From Anastrepha obliqua (Eukaryota > Arthropoda > Insecta > Diptera > Tephritidae), in assembly GCF_027943255.1 (NCBI RefSeq), contig NC_072895.1, positions 40,770,001-40,834,000 of the forward strand: a stretch of 64,000 nucleotides of DNA, given 5' to 3'. Below are positions 55,340 through 64,000 of the stretch, one piece after another. The notes below the pieces were generated by a model. The model did no database searches. It saw only the letters and a program-made list of their open reading frames with translations, and was not told where the DNA came from. How positions within the stretch are numbered: the stretch's first letter is position 1; every line of letters begins with the position of its first letter. The translations under genes were made by a program, and so were the position numbers.

Positions 55340-55924
55340 GCAATGTCAGCCTTGAAATCCAACGTAGAATCTCTCTTGCCAACAAGTGCTACTTTGGACT
55401 AAGTAGGCAACTGAGCAGTAAAGTCCTCTCTCGACGAACAAAACTAACACTCTACAAGACTCTCATCATGCCCGTCCTAACGTATGGCGCAGAAGCTTGG
55501 ACGATGACAAAATCCGATGAAGCGACGCTTGGAGTGTTCGAGAGAGAGATTCTGCGTAAGATTTTTGGACCTTCGCACGTTGGCAACGGCGAATATCGCA
55601 GGCGATGGAACGATGAGCTGTATGAGCTTTACGACAGCATAGACATAGCGCAGCGAATAAAGATTCAGCGGCTTCGTTGGCAGCGTCATGTCGTCCGAAT
55701 GGACACAAACGCTCCGGCTTTGAAAGTATTCGATGCGGTACCAGCTGGTGGTAGCAGAGGAAGAGGAAGGCCTCCTCTGCGTTGGAAAGATAAGGTGGAG
55801 AAGGACTTGGCTTCACTTGGTGTGTCCAATTGGCGCCGGTTAGCACGAGAAAGAAACGACTGGCGCGCTTTGTTAAGCTCGGCCAAAATCGCGTAAGCGG
55901 TTATCGCGCCAATTAAGAAGAAGA
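55340..55924 (+). mobile_element. RTE-type LINE, 5'-truncated insertion into a SINE
   Basis: Flanked by AGTCACGCA (55331-55339; 55925-55933), a clear target duplication. The open frame starts SLEIQRRISLANKCYFGLSR, continues MPVLTYGAEAWTMTKSDEAT and FEREILRKIFGPSHVGNGEY, then RLRWQRHVVRMDTNAPALKV and RGRGRPPLRWKDKVEKDLAS, and ends SAKIA* at 55896. This is the C-terminal part of an RTE-clade reverse transcriptase protein with no stops. The 3' end is ATCGCGCCAATTAAGAAGAA, an (AAG)n-type tail. 5' truncation by incomplete reverse transcription is typical. Likely the youngest LINE here. Confidence 0.92.
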
Positions 55925-55958
55925 AGTCACGCACCAACCCATTCGGCTACGGCGGCCG
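55925..55958 (-). mobile_element. SINE family A copy 11, head part
   Basis: AGTCACGCACCAACCCATTC followed by GGCTACGGCGGCCG. Continues the SINE interrupted at 55339. Confidence 0.9.
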
Positions 55959-56479
55959 AAATATAACCAGGCAGAAATATATACAGGCCATCGAAAATGT
56001 ATGTATGTGTGAGGGAGTGCCTCCGTAGGAAAATAAGAGGAACCCACATTTACATTTACATTCAGATAGTCAAGCCCCATAACTCTAAGCCCTATTAACT
56101 GTACTCACCACACAATTGGTAAATGAATGCTTGTATCTCCTTAACGCGTTAGGGAACTTCAACACTGCATTATTAGGCTGGGTTCTGGACATTAGAGATA
56201 TGAGGTAAATGAAATAGGCTATCATCTAGTTAAAAAAAAAGACGCACTTGTCTCTAATTGGTCCTTAGCTTTTCTGTGGACTTTTCTAAGTTTCTCACGT
56301 TTCTTAGAAAGTAGTAGGAGAAGAAATTTGTTGAACAATGGTGAAATTCTATCGGTCAGCGACAAGCCAAATAATTCCTAACGCCGCAAAGAGGCAGCTT
56401 ATACAACACACATTTAGTTAAGACTTTCATTTACATGGCAATGGTAGAATGGGTTCCATATTGATAAACAATAATCTAG

Positions 56480-56870
56480 CCAGCTTCGAACTAAGGAGAA
56501 GTAGAGTACTTTCATGGTCAAGGAATCAGAAACTTCCGCATTGCGACGTAAAAATCCAATCATAGAAAAGCTTTAGAGATAATGTAATCAATATGTTTCG
56601 AGAACGTAAGTCCTTAATCGAAGATTACGCCCAAGCCTTTAATATCTATTCTCTTTCCGACTAATTTGAATTTGTTCAAAATATTAACATAAATAAATGA
56701 ATTGAGTGAATGAAACCACGCAGCATTTGTCGGCATTCAAGTGCAGGTGGTTCAGGGTACACTTTGCTTGAAAGTGCTTAAGATCCTTTTCAAGACTGGT
56801 ACATTTTTCAATACAGCGGAATTGTAAAGATAACTTAACGCCATCTGCAACATTTTACAGATTAAAATAT
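56480..56870 (-). pseudogene. CR1-like LINE reverse-transcriptase fragment
   Basis: Minus strand reads VADGVKLSLQFRCIEKCTSL (decayed YADD block), then HLHLNADKCCVVSFTQF, INILNKFKLVGKRIDIKGLG-like residues with DLGV.FD decayed, and SKHIDYIISKAFL. The order matches CR1/jockey-type RT (YADD...L..N..KC...SF......LGV.FD..L.F..H). Related upstream neighbour of the motif set seen at 9461-9718. Confidence 0.65.
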
Positions 56871-57955
56871 TTTTGGTAAGTCGTTTATGAAAAATTATAC
56901 AGCGCTCCCTCTTCCACAGTTACTACATATATCGCATTCCTGCGTTTTTTCGAGCTGCACAGTGTAATTAGCCTTTTATAAGCCAGCGTCAAAATAACCA
57001 GATTATATTTGGCTGAAAACAAACTGAATTTCTCGGCACTAGTCACCCAAAAGCAAATAAAATAGTTGAAGTAACATTTTCAAGTAATTCAGAAACAGTG
57101 AAATTCAAGTGAACTTAAAATTTGACGAATTTCCTACCGGGTAGTCATTTGAATTGTTATATAGTGTATATTGACGTATTAAATGTATAAGCGCGCGCAA
57201 AATACGCTGCGCTATGGGAATTTGTTCAGATGTTTTTTTTATTGTTTTTGTGGCCACCACTCCTTGTTCTTTCTTTCCCCAAGTCTGAATTGCTCAGTTC
57301 GCTCGGGCTTACGTCTGCGGCCGGATGGCATGCAGCATAATTAATTTGCAACAACTTATAATTGATTAACAATTGAAATCGTATGGAAATAATAATGAGG
57401 TAAAAAAAAGAAAAAAATAATACAACGATACAGGATGCATTTTCATGAAAGTAAATTAAAAAATGTGTGTACGTATGAAAATATTTTTCAATGTATATTT
57501 CTGATTACACTTTAAACGTCCATTTCCCTGTCATATATTTATAATTTCATAAATAAAGTTTAATACTTTGCGTAGTATAATATCACACGAATTTTCGCTT
57601 TAATTTTTTCACATAGCAAATGGCAGATAAGCTGTATTTATATATGATATATAATTCGCTTTGCTTTCATTTCACACAAACTGATGCCTGAGGCATATTG
57701 ACACTGCATAAATCAAGATGGGACCTTGAAGTCCTCTTTATTTTTGCTTCAAGTGCTACCAGTTGGCCAATTCATGGCTTTATTGCGATATTCACACTAT
57801 CGTCTTTAATATTAATTTTTATACTTTCGGCAATTAAAGCCTCGAAAGGTTGATTTTAGTTAAGGCTACGATTTACTCGAGATGATGAGTGTACGACAGC
57901 AGTATTAAATATTTTAATTTGTGGGATTGAGTACATATAATAAATAACATAAGGA
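56871..57955. other. Stretch without recognised features
   Basis: AT-rich, no protein similarity on either strand and no terminal repeats noticed. Confidence 0.45.
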
Positions 57956-58089
57956 GTGAGTTGAAAAAAATTAATAATTTTAAAATTTATTCAATGTTGA
58001 AAATTTTGCTACAGACTGATATTTTCAGCATTTTAATATATTTTTTTTAATTGTCCCAAAAAAAATAAATTTGTTTCAAATAATTTTTT

Positions 58090-58172
58090 TACGGTTAAAA
58101 ATACAAGAGTTTTATTTTATAATAAATTAAATTATATTTTATAATAAATTAAATTATATTTTATAATAAAAT
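58090..58172. repeat. Tandem repeat, about 26-bp AT-rich unit, three copies
   Basis: TTTTATAATAAATTAAATTA repeats in register inside the putative left LTR. Confidence 0.75.
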
Positions 58173-59193
58173 AAATACAACTTTACAACTGGAGCCCAAC
58201 AAAGTGGCCAATTTGAGACGAACTTTTTTTAAGTGAACGTAGGAGTGGAAACTCTGATCAAAGTCCAAAGAGTGTTAACAGTGAAGTGGCATTGCGTTGC
58301 ACTTTTTGTCGAAAGAAAGGTCACTCGCCGGAAAACTGTTTCAAAAAACAAAAGGCCGGTGCTGCGGAAGCTCAGTCAGTGGAAATTGCACAGGCAGTAA
58401 CTGTTAAGCCTAAATTTGTTTGCTATGGTTTTAATACCCCAGGTGTTACTCGCGCAAATTGCGCAACATTTCGATACAAAATCCACTTTCTGAAGGTTTC
58501 TTGAATTTTAATTCAATAACTGTGAATGGTATTGGAAGAGACATACCTATGGTCAATGTACAACTTTTCGATGTACCAGGTCACACAGTTTTTGATTGTG
58601 GTGCACGTACTAGCGGAGCGAGCGCTAGCCTAAAGCCTGTCATGGACTTTAAAGGCTGTAAATACCGAAGTGTGAAGTGTGAAATTTGTGTTATCGACTC
58701 TCTTTTGTAAAAACTCTTAAAACAGATGCCAGCGCACAAGCGCTAGATGCAGTTTTACTTCAGGGGGAGGGGAAAGATAAGTATCCCATCGAATACGCGA
58801 GCCGACTTTCAACCGAAACAGAACGAAATTATTCCATTAAGTTTGCAATGAACAGCACCAAAGGGCAAAGTATGAATTTTACTTCAGGGTATCTCACTTT
58901 TGGATGAGAAAAGCGAACTCTCGACGATGTGCAAAATGATGTTTGGGCAATAATGGAGAGCGAAAATTTTATTCCACAAGTTTCGCCTTACCTTCGAAAC
59001 ATCACTGAGAATTTAAAGTCAGCAAAAGAAATTGAGCAGCGTCTTCAAGACAAAAACAAAACTGTCGTTGATAAACACAGACGGCCCCAAACTATTTCTT
59101 ATTATATAAGAAATAATAAAACTTTTTTTAAGCACATTTTTTTTTTTAAAAAATTAAAAACGAAAATATTAAAAAGAATGAAATATATTTCCC

Positions 59194-59415
59194 AGTTTGT
59201 CGAGTGCTCGAGTGTGTTGAAAAAAATTAATAGTTTTAAAATTTATTCAATGTTGAAAATTTTGCTATAGAGACTAAAATATCTTCGGCTCTTATCAGCA
59301 TTTTAGTTTGTCGAGTGCTCGAGTGTGTTGAAAAAAATTAATAGTTTAAAAATTTATTCAATGTTGAAAATTTTGCTATAGAGACTAAAATATCTTCGGC
59401 TCTTATCAGCATTTT
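59194..59415. repeat. Two tandem 111-bp units at the right end of the LTR relic
   Basis: AGTTTGTCGAGTGCTCGAGT starts units at 59194 and 59305, each ending CTTATCAGCATTTTA. A wider repeat (AAAAACGAAAATATTAAAAA to CCCAGTTTGTCGAG) occurs at 59153 and again at 59617, so this end was duplicated at two scales. Confidence 0.85.
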
Positions 59416-59704
59416 AATATTTTTTTTTAATTCTCCCCAAAACATAATTTTTTTTTCAAATAATTTTTTATAAAAAGAATAAATTTTTTATAAAAAGAAT
59501 AAATTTTTTTCAATTAATTTTTTCATGAAAAAAAAAAATCTAAATTTTTGGTTCAAAGTTGGGGGAAATTTTTGTTTATTATTTATTTTTGAAGTACTTT
59601 TAAAACCAAAAAAAAAATTAAAAACGAAAATATTAAAAAGAACGAAATATATTTCCCAGTTTGTCGAGCTGCTGGATTGAAACCTTAAAACAGCAATCCT
59701 CGAG

Positions 59705-60385
59705 ATTTTTATCTTCTTTTTCATTTATGCGATAATTGCTTACTCGATTTTGGCCGAGTTTAACCAAGCGCGCCAGTCGTTTCTTTCTTGTGCAAATCGG
59801 CCATTTGCTAACACCAAGTCAACTCAAGCCCTTTTCCACCTGATATTTCCAACGCAGAGGAGGCTTTCCTTCTTCCACAACGAAAACTTTCAGCTGGAGC
59901 GTTTGTGTTCATTCGGACGACATGACCAAGGCAACAGAGCCGCTAGATCCTTATTCGCTACGCCATGTGTATGTCGTCGTGAAGCTCATACAGCTCATCG
60001 TTCCATCGCCTACGATATTCGCCGTTGCCAACGTGCAAAGTTCCAAAAATCTTACGCAGAATCTTTCTCTCAAACACTCCAAGCGTCGCTTCATTGGATG
60101 TTGTCATTGTCTGACATGATCAGAGTCTTGCAGAGTGTTAGTTTTGTTCGTCGAGAGAGGACTTTACTACTCATTTACCTACTTAGTCCAAAGTAGCACT
60201 TGTTGACAAGAGATATTCTCCGTGGGGTTTCAAGGCTGATATTGTTATCGGTTTTAATGCTGGTTCCTAGATAGACGAAGTCGCTTACAACCTCGAAAAC
60301 ATGACTGCCAACAGTGACGTGGGTGTCGATACGCAAGTGCGTCGACTGTTTGTTTGAGGTACTTCGTTTTGTCCTAGAGATCTAC
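59705..60385 (-). mobile_element. RTE-type LINE fragment, antisense copy 3
   Basis: Reverse-oriented relative of 55340-55924, extended upstream. The minus strand reads DTHVTVGSHVFEVVSDFVYL and GTSIKTDNNISLETPRRISL, then LVNKCYFGLSR, then the shared C-terminal region down to CTCGATTTTGGCCGAGTTTA and a TCTTCTTTTTC tail. Frameshifts abound. It also matches 8513-9190. Confidence 0.82.
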
Positions 60386-61255
60386 TGTAAGTCAAATGCT
60401 TGTTTAATAAATCTTCAGACAGAAAATTGCACACATTTCCGGAATCAGCTTAAATGTAGATGTGCCCAACAGTGATGGCCACCTTCCATAATTCGCATTC
60501 GCCAAAGTGAACATCCGCAGGAGTAGGAGGTAAGGCTGAAGTGTATGTTGTGAATTCCATTCAGTTGTTTCAAAGCTGTTCTAAAATTTAATTGGGAAGA
60601 TTTGAAAACGTTAATCAATGGGTTATGATAATATGAGCTACTCCACGCATTACAGCCAATGAATTATGTCTTTAGCGAGTTTTTACTGACAGAATATAAT
60701 AATAGGTTTACATACAGTTTGCCAAGAAAATGTTTTTACATACTAAAATATTCGAGTTATTTGCACTTTGTTTATTATTAAATTATTTTAAAATAATTAA
60801 ACTTTGAGTAAACTTTAGCAATTTAAACTTAAAAATAATAATTGTATGCATGCTTGTGTATATTTAAATATACTTTTCAAGAAATTTCAACATAGTTTCT
60901 CTTAATTGCTAAAATGTTAATTTTATTATTTTGCTTAATTTTTCGGTTTTTCGGTTTGTGCACAAAATATTCTTTTATGAGTTATTTTGAATACTTCGTT
61001 TTTGCTGTAACTGCTGATGCCTAACAGCGTTCAAGAAAGAGTGTCCCGTCGCCCTTTTGGCTGGCAGTTACAAGCCTATGGTGTGAGTGGTAACCATGAT
61101 TACCCAGCATTAAGCCAAGTATGCTGATCAGGTGCAAAAAAAAGTACGTGTAGCGTAGTACACATATAACAGAAGTGAAACTTTCAAGGCAGACAAAAAA
61201 AGATGGAGAGACCCAAAAGAGAATGAGAGAGAGAGAGAGAAAAAGAATAAAAAAA
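60386..61255. other. Stretch without recognised features
   Basis: AT-rich, with a (GA)n run at 61224-61242 just before the SINE. No exon or transposon protein seen. Confidence 0.45.
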
Positions 61256-61260
61256 AAAAT

Positions 61261-61568
61261 AAATAATTGGCGCGTACACTTCTGTTACGTGTTTGGCCGA
61301 GCTCCTCCTCCTATTTGTGGTGTGCGTCTTGATGTTGTTCCACAAATGGAGGGACCTACAGTTTCAAGCCGACTCCGAACGGCAGATATTTTTATGAGGA
61401 GCTTTTTCATGGCAGAAATACACTCGGAGGTTTGCCATTGCCTGCCGAGGGGCGACCGCTATTAGAAAAATGTTTTTATTAATTTTGCTTTCACCGAGAT
61501 TCGAACCAACGACCTCTCAGTGAATTCCGAATGGTGATCACGCACGAACCCATTCGGCTACGGCGGCT
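61261..61568 (-). mobile_element. SINE family A copy 12, full length
   Basis: Antisense copy from ATTGGCGCGTACACTTCTGT to CCCATTCGGCTACGGCGGCT, with an A-rich rather than (TA)n tail (AAAAAAAAATAAATAATT). Intact A and B boxes. Confidence 0.92.
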
Positions 61569-62927
61569 GAGAGAGAAAGAATATATATCTGAATAAATTC
61601 ACAACATTTGCAGAGAATACAAATAGACAAAGTTTATAAAAACGGAGAAAAACAGGTCGACCGGATACAAACCGTGGCAACAACGCGCAATACTCCGAAC
61701 GTTTATCACCCGCACAAACGCAGCGATTCCAGGACCGCAGCAATAGCACATATTACCGCAATATCAATAAATCCAACGCCGGAATGGATAGCACTTTATA
61801 GTACGCGCAAGCACTAGCCAGGAAACGGAAATAAGCGCCAAAAAAGCGCACCAAAAAAAAAACGACAAAAAAATTGGGACCAAAAAACGCCTCAAACAGT
61901 AGGCACCAAAATATATTTCCTACAAGTTTGCACCAACAAACAAGCGCCAAAAAGTAGGCAGTGTTATTTCTCACTAGAAAATTGGCAACCACAAGGAAAA
62001 ACTCAGGAAAAATAGCCTAAAGTGTATCTAAGATATATATAAGGTATAGCGCTCTCTCTCCTTTTCCTCTACGTTATATCTTTTTTCTCTCTCGCGGAAC
62101 GAAAATGCCCAAAACGTTGCATGACCTTGAAATTTGATTCTCCATTCTCGCTCGTCCATAGATGCCTAAGAAGTTTCACTTCAAAAACCAAACAAATGCT
62201 CCAGAAAGTGTTTTTACATATCTGTTTTCTTCATCGTTTGCAAAGAAGATTTGAAATACCGTTATACCACTGAGTTGCTGCACATGCGTTACTAATCAAT
62301 CAATTTGTTCCTTCCAACCTTTGATCTACAATCGGTATGCTACCCATAAACACACTCTATCATGACCATATTTTTATATAATAACGCAGTGTGGAGTTTT
62401 TGAACCATAATTTTTTATGTTTTAGGTCTTTCGATTTTTCAAATTGTTGGTACTCGTAATAGATTCTGTTGAAATATGCAAGAAAATCATCAGTAACAAA
62501 GTTTCTACTGAATCCGAAATGTACGATTCCAATATTTGCACTGACCTTAAGCAACTTCCTTATTTAAAACTAAGAAAGGAACATTTTTTAACAATTACTA
62601 ACCAATAATTACATAAAATAACTTGAAACTAATTCTCATAAAAATCTCATTTGAAATAATATTTTTATCTTTGCAGAGAACATCGCTTTTCGGAAACCTT
62701 AACGATATTTCTTTTCCAAAAAAAAATAGGCAGCATTGTATATTATGAAATCGTCAAAAACTTCGTGTTTTGTGTTTAAAAGTGTAGTACCAATTGTATG
62801 AAAATTCCATACGGTCTAGAGCAGAGTTTTCCTTTCGTTAGGCATCAAAAAGTAATATCTACTTTTTAAAAGTGAGGAAAAAAAAATTTTAATTTAAATA
62901 TTTGAAGACAAAATAAGTTTGTCCCAG
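61569..62927. other. Stretch without confident genes
   Basis: A 69-codon frame at 61608-61817 and others are unassigned. The sequence right before 62928 is probably intron of the unidentified gene. Confidence 0.4.
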
Positions 62928-63345
62928 CGCCATTTTTCGGCATTTTCTTACGACTTTTCTCCATTTTTGACACACCCGTTACCAAATACATTTCTATTCT
63001 GGCCAATCTGTGGCATCGCCTACGTTCGCCACGGCCCAATCGGGCTGGTGGCGGCTACTTTCTTACCGGCACCTCACAATGGAATGCCGTCGAAACGACG
63101 GGCGGTATACACTCGGCCACCGAAGAGTATGTGATCAAGAGTGGACGTGGTCGTAGTTCGTTGGAAGCGATCGCACGCGCAGCCGTTGCACCATTAACGG
63201 CTAGCTCCAGTGCGGCAGCGGCAGGCGGTGGCAGTAATACGAGTTCAACGACAACAACAACAACTGCAACTAGAATGATTGCGCCACGTTATCGTTTTCG
63301 TGATCTACTACTTGGCGATTTCTCATTCAATGACGACGGAGAGAG
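62928..63345 (+). CDS. Coding exon of an unidentified host gene
   Basis: An open frame of 138 codons runs from a possible acceptor (TCCCAG|CG, 62926-62927) to a good donor (AG|GTGAGTGG at 63345/63346), entering with two bases of a codon and leaving in phase 2. The DNA is clearly more GC-rich than its flanks. The peptide begins hydrophobic (FFGIFLRLFSIF), continues through RPNRAGGGYFLTGTSQWN, then an Ala/Ser/Gly/Thr-rich stretch including a six-Thr run, and ends MIAPRYRFRDLLLGDFSFNDDGER. The conserved-looking ends and clean donor argue for a real internal or alternative exon. I do not recognise the protein. The exact 5' edge is uncertain, since another AG lies at 62916-62917. Confidence 0.55.
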
Positions 63346-64000
63346 GTGAGTGGCTGTGACTTTAATTAATTTTTAATTTAATCATTTGATGTACGTGTGT
63401 TTTTAGAAAAATTGAAAAAATCTAATGCATAATTAACTTATTTTGGAAGAATGCTTTTTAATTACTCGCATAGCGCCTTTGACGAATGCACTTAGGCAAA
63501 ATTTCAGCAATTATAATAATTAAATTTTAAGCAAGTCGCTTGTGGCAGCAATTTCAACAATCGAGTCATCACCATCGTCATCTGTCACTTTGAATTTCCC
63601 AACGGCAACACAAGTCCTTTAAAATTTGCATTACATCAAGAATACTCGTTTGCATAATTTGTTAGGGCTCAAAATCGATTGACAGTGATCGATATCTTGG
63701 CGTGGTTATGATGGTTATGATGTGAGTGGGACGGTCATATTGTTTAGTTACTATTGGCCATCATTCGCTACATAATTTGCTTTGTTTTTGTATAATTACT
63801 CTATAACGCCATAATGACTGCATTAATGGCTAGTCACAGCTCGAAGTGATAAGTGATTAATGTACATAAGCGCTAATTGACCGACTTTCTCGCTGCGAGC
63901 GGTTGTGGGTGACTTTATTTCATACACACGCAAGTCACTTTGCATTAGTGGTTAAGAGAGATAATCTACAGAGATTCGATTCTTGTGGGTGTATACTCGT
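63346..64000 (+). other. Probable intron of the unidentified gene
   Basis: Follows the GTGAGT donor at 63346. AT-rich with no coding signal to the window edge. Confidence 0.5.

Larger units (their letters stand above)
57956..59480 (+). mobile_element. Decayed gypsy-type LTR retrotransposon relic
   Basis: Repeated flanks (GTTGAAAAAAATTAATAATT, ATTTATTCAATGTTGAAAAT, CAGCATTTTAATAT) at 57956-58080 and 59215-59430 are probably LTR remnants. After the first, TGGAGCCCAAC at 58190 looks like a tRNA primer-binding site. The interior holds gag zinc knuckles (CTFCRKKGHSPENC at 58303-58344; a second, decayed CYG..TPG.TRANC), a protease with FDCGART in place of the D-T/S-G-A motif (58600), an RT-RNase H piece TDASAQALDAVLLQGEGKDK and PIEYASRLSTETERNYS (58710-58850), and an integrase C-terminal piece (ESENFIPQVSPYLRNI). 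Large deletions join these parts. It is a non-functional retrotransposon, not a complete provirus. Confidence 0.8.

Noticed and set aside
57956..59480. Endogenous retrovirus with envelope
   Set aside because: Only gag, protease, RT-RNase H and integrase pieces of a gypsy-type element are visible. No envelope-like sequence is seen.
25993..61568. Perfect tRNA B boxes (GGTTCGAATC) at many sites
   Set aside because: They are parts of the repeated SINE family A or its relative at 6335. No cloverleaf or acceptor stem can be formed, so no tRNA genes are called.
1..64000. CRISPR arrays, operons or bacterial-type insertion sequences
   Set aside because: The window is eukaryotic with spliced genes. 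The tandem repeats found are MITE or LTR derived and have no spacer pattern.

Overview
This is eukaryotic nuclear DNA from a higher dipteran insect, most likely a true fruit fly (Tephritidae). Two host genes give close Drosophila-type matches, the DNA is AT-rich with large introns, and the transposon load is heavy and typically dipteran (mariner, Tigger/pogo, RTE, CR1, jockey and R1/LOA-type LINEs, tRNA-derived SINEs). The species assignment is inference.

Host genes. (1) The first coding exon of the heterotrimeric G-protein alpha-o subunit (Galphao) lies on the minus strand at 4490-4607; the rest of the gene is beyond the left edge. (2) A complete RanBPM gene (RanBP9/10 orthologue) lies on the minus strand at 14804-21904. 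I resolved it into 12 coding exons that join in frame to 1009 codons plus a stop, encoding a long low-complexity N-terminus followed by SPRY, LisH, CTLH and CRA regions. (3) An unidentified coding exon with a good splice donor is on the plus strand at 62928-63345. (4) A possible small first coding exon is on the minus strand at 24921-24955. I see no other convincing host genes.

Layout. 1-14 kb: Galphao exon 1 and its presumed upstream region, with scattered LINE relics, a MITE, a foldback element, a Helentron-type endonuclease relic and SINEs. 14.8-25 kb: the RanBPM locus and upstream DNA, poor in transposons except for intron insertions. 26-62 kb: a dense transposon graveyard with two nearly intact IS630-Tc1-mariner elements, a 1.29-kb mariner, several other mariner remnants, a Tigger transposase gene broken by two different MITEs, many LINE fragments on both strands, a decayed gypsy-type LTR element and about a dozen copies of one SINE. 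62.9-63.3 kb: the unidentified exon.

Relationships between elements. SINE family A shares its 3' end with the RTE LINE in the window, and SINE family B shares its tail with a jockey-like LINE, which suggests two SINE/LINE partnerships. A MITE with an expanded tandem array of its own terminal sequence shares terminal bases with a nearly intact autonomous-type transposon. I found no novel defence, toxin or enzymatic system. The most unusual material is the nested transposon history at 38.5-40.9 kb and the tandem-TIR MITE at 32.5-33.3 kb.
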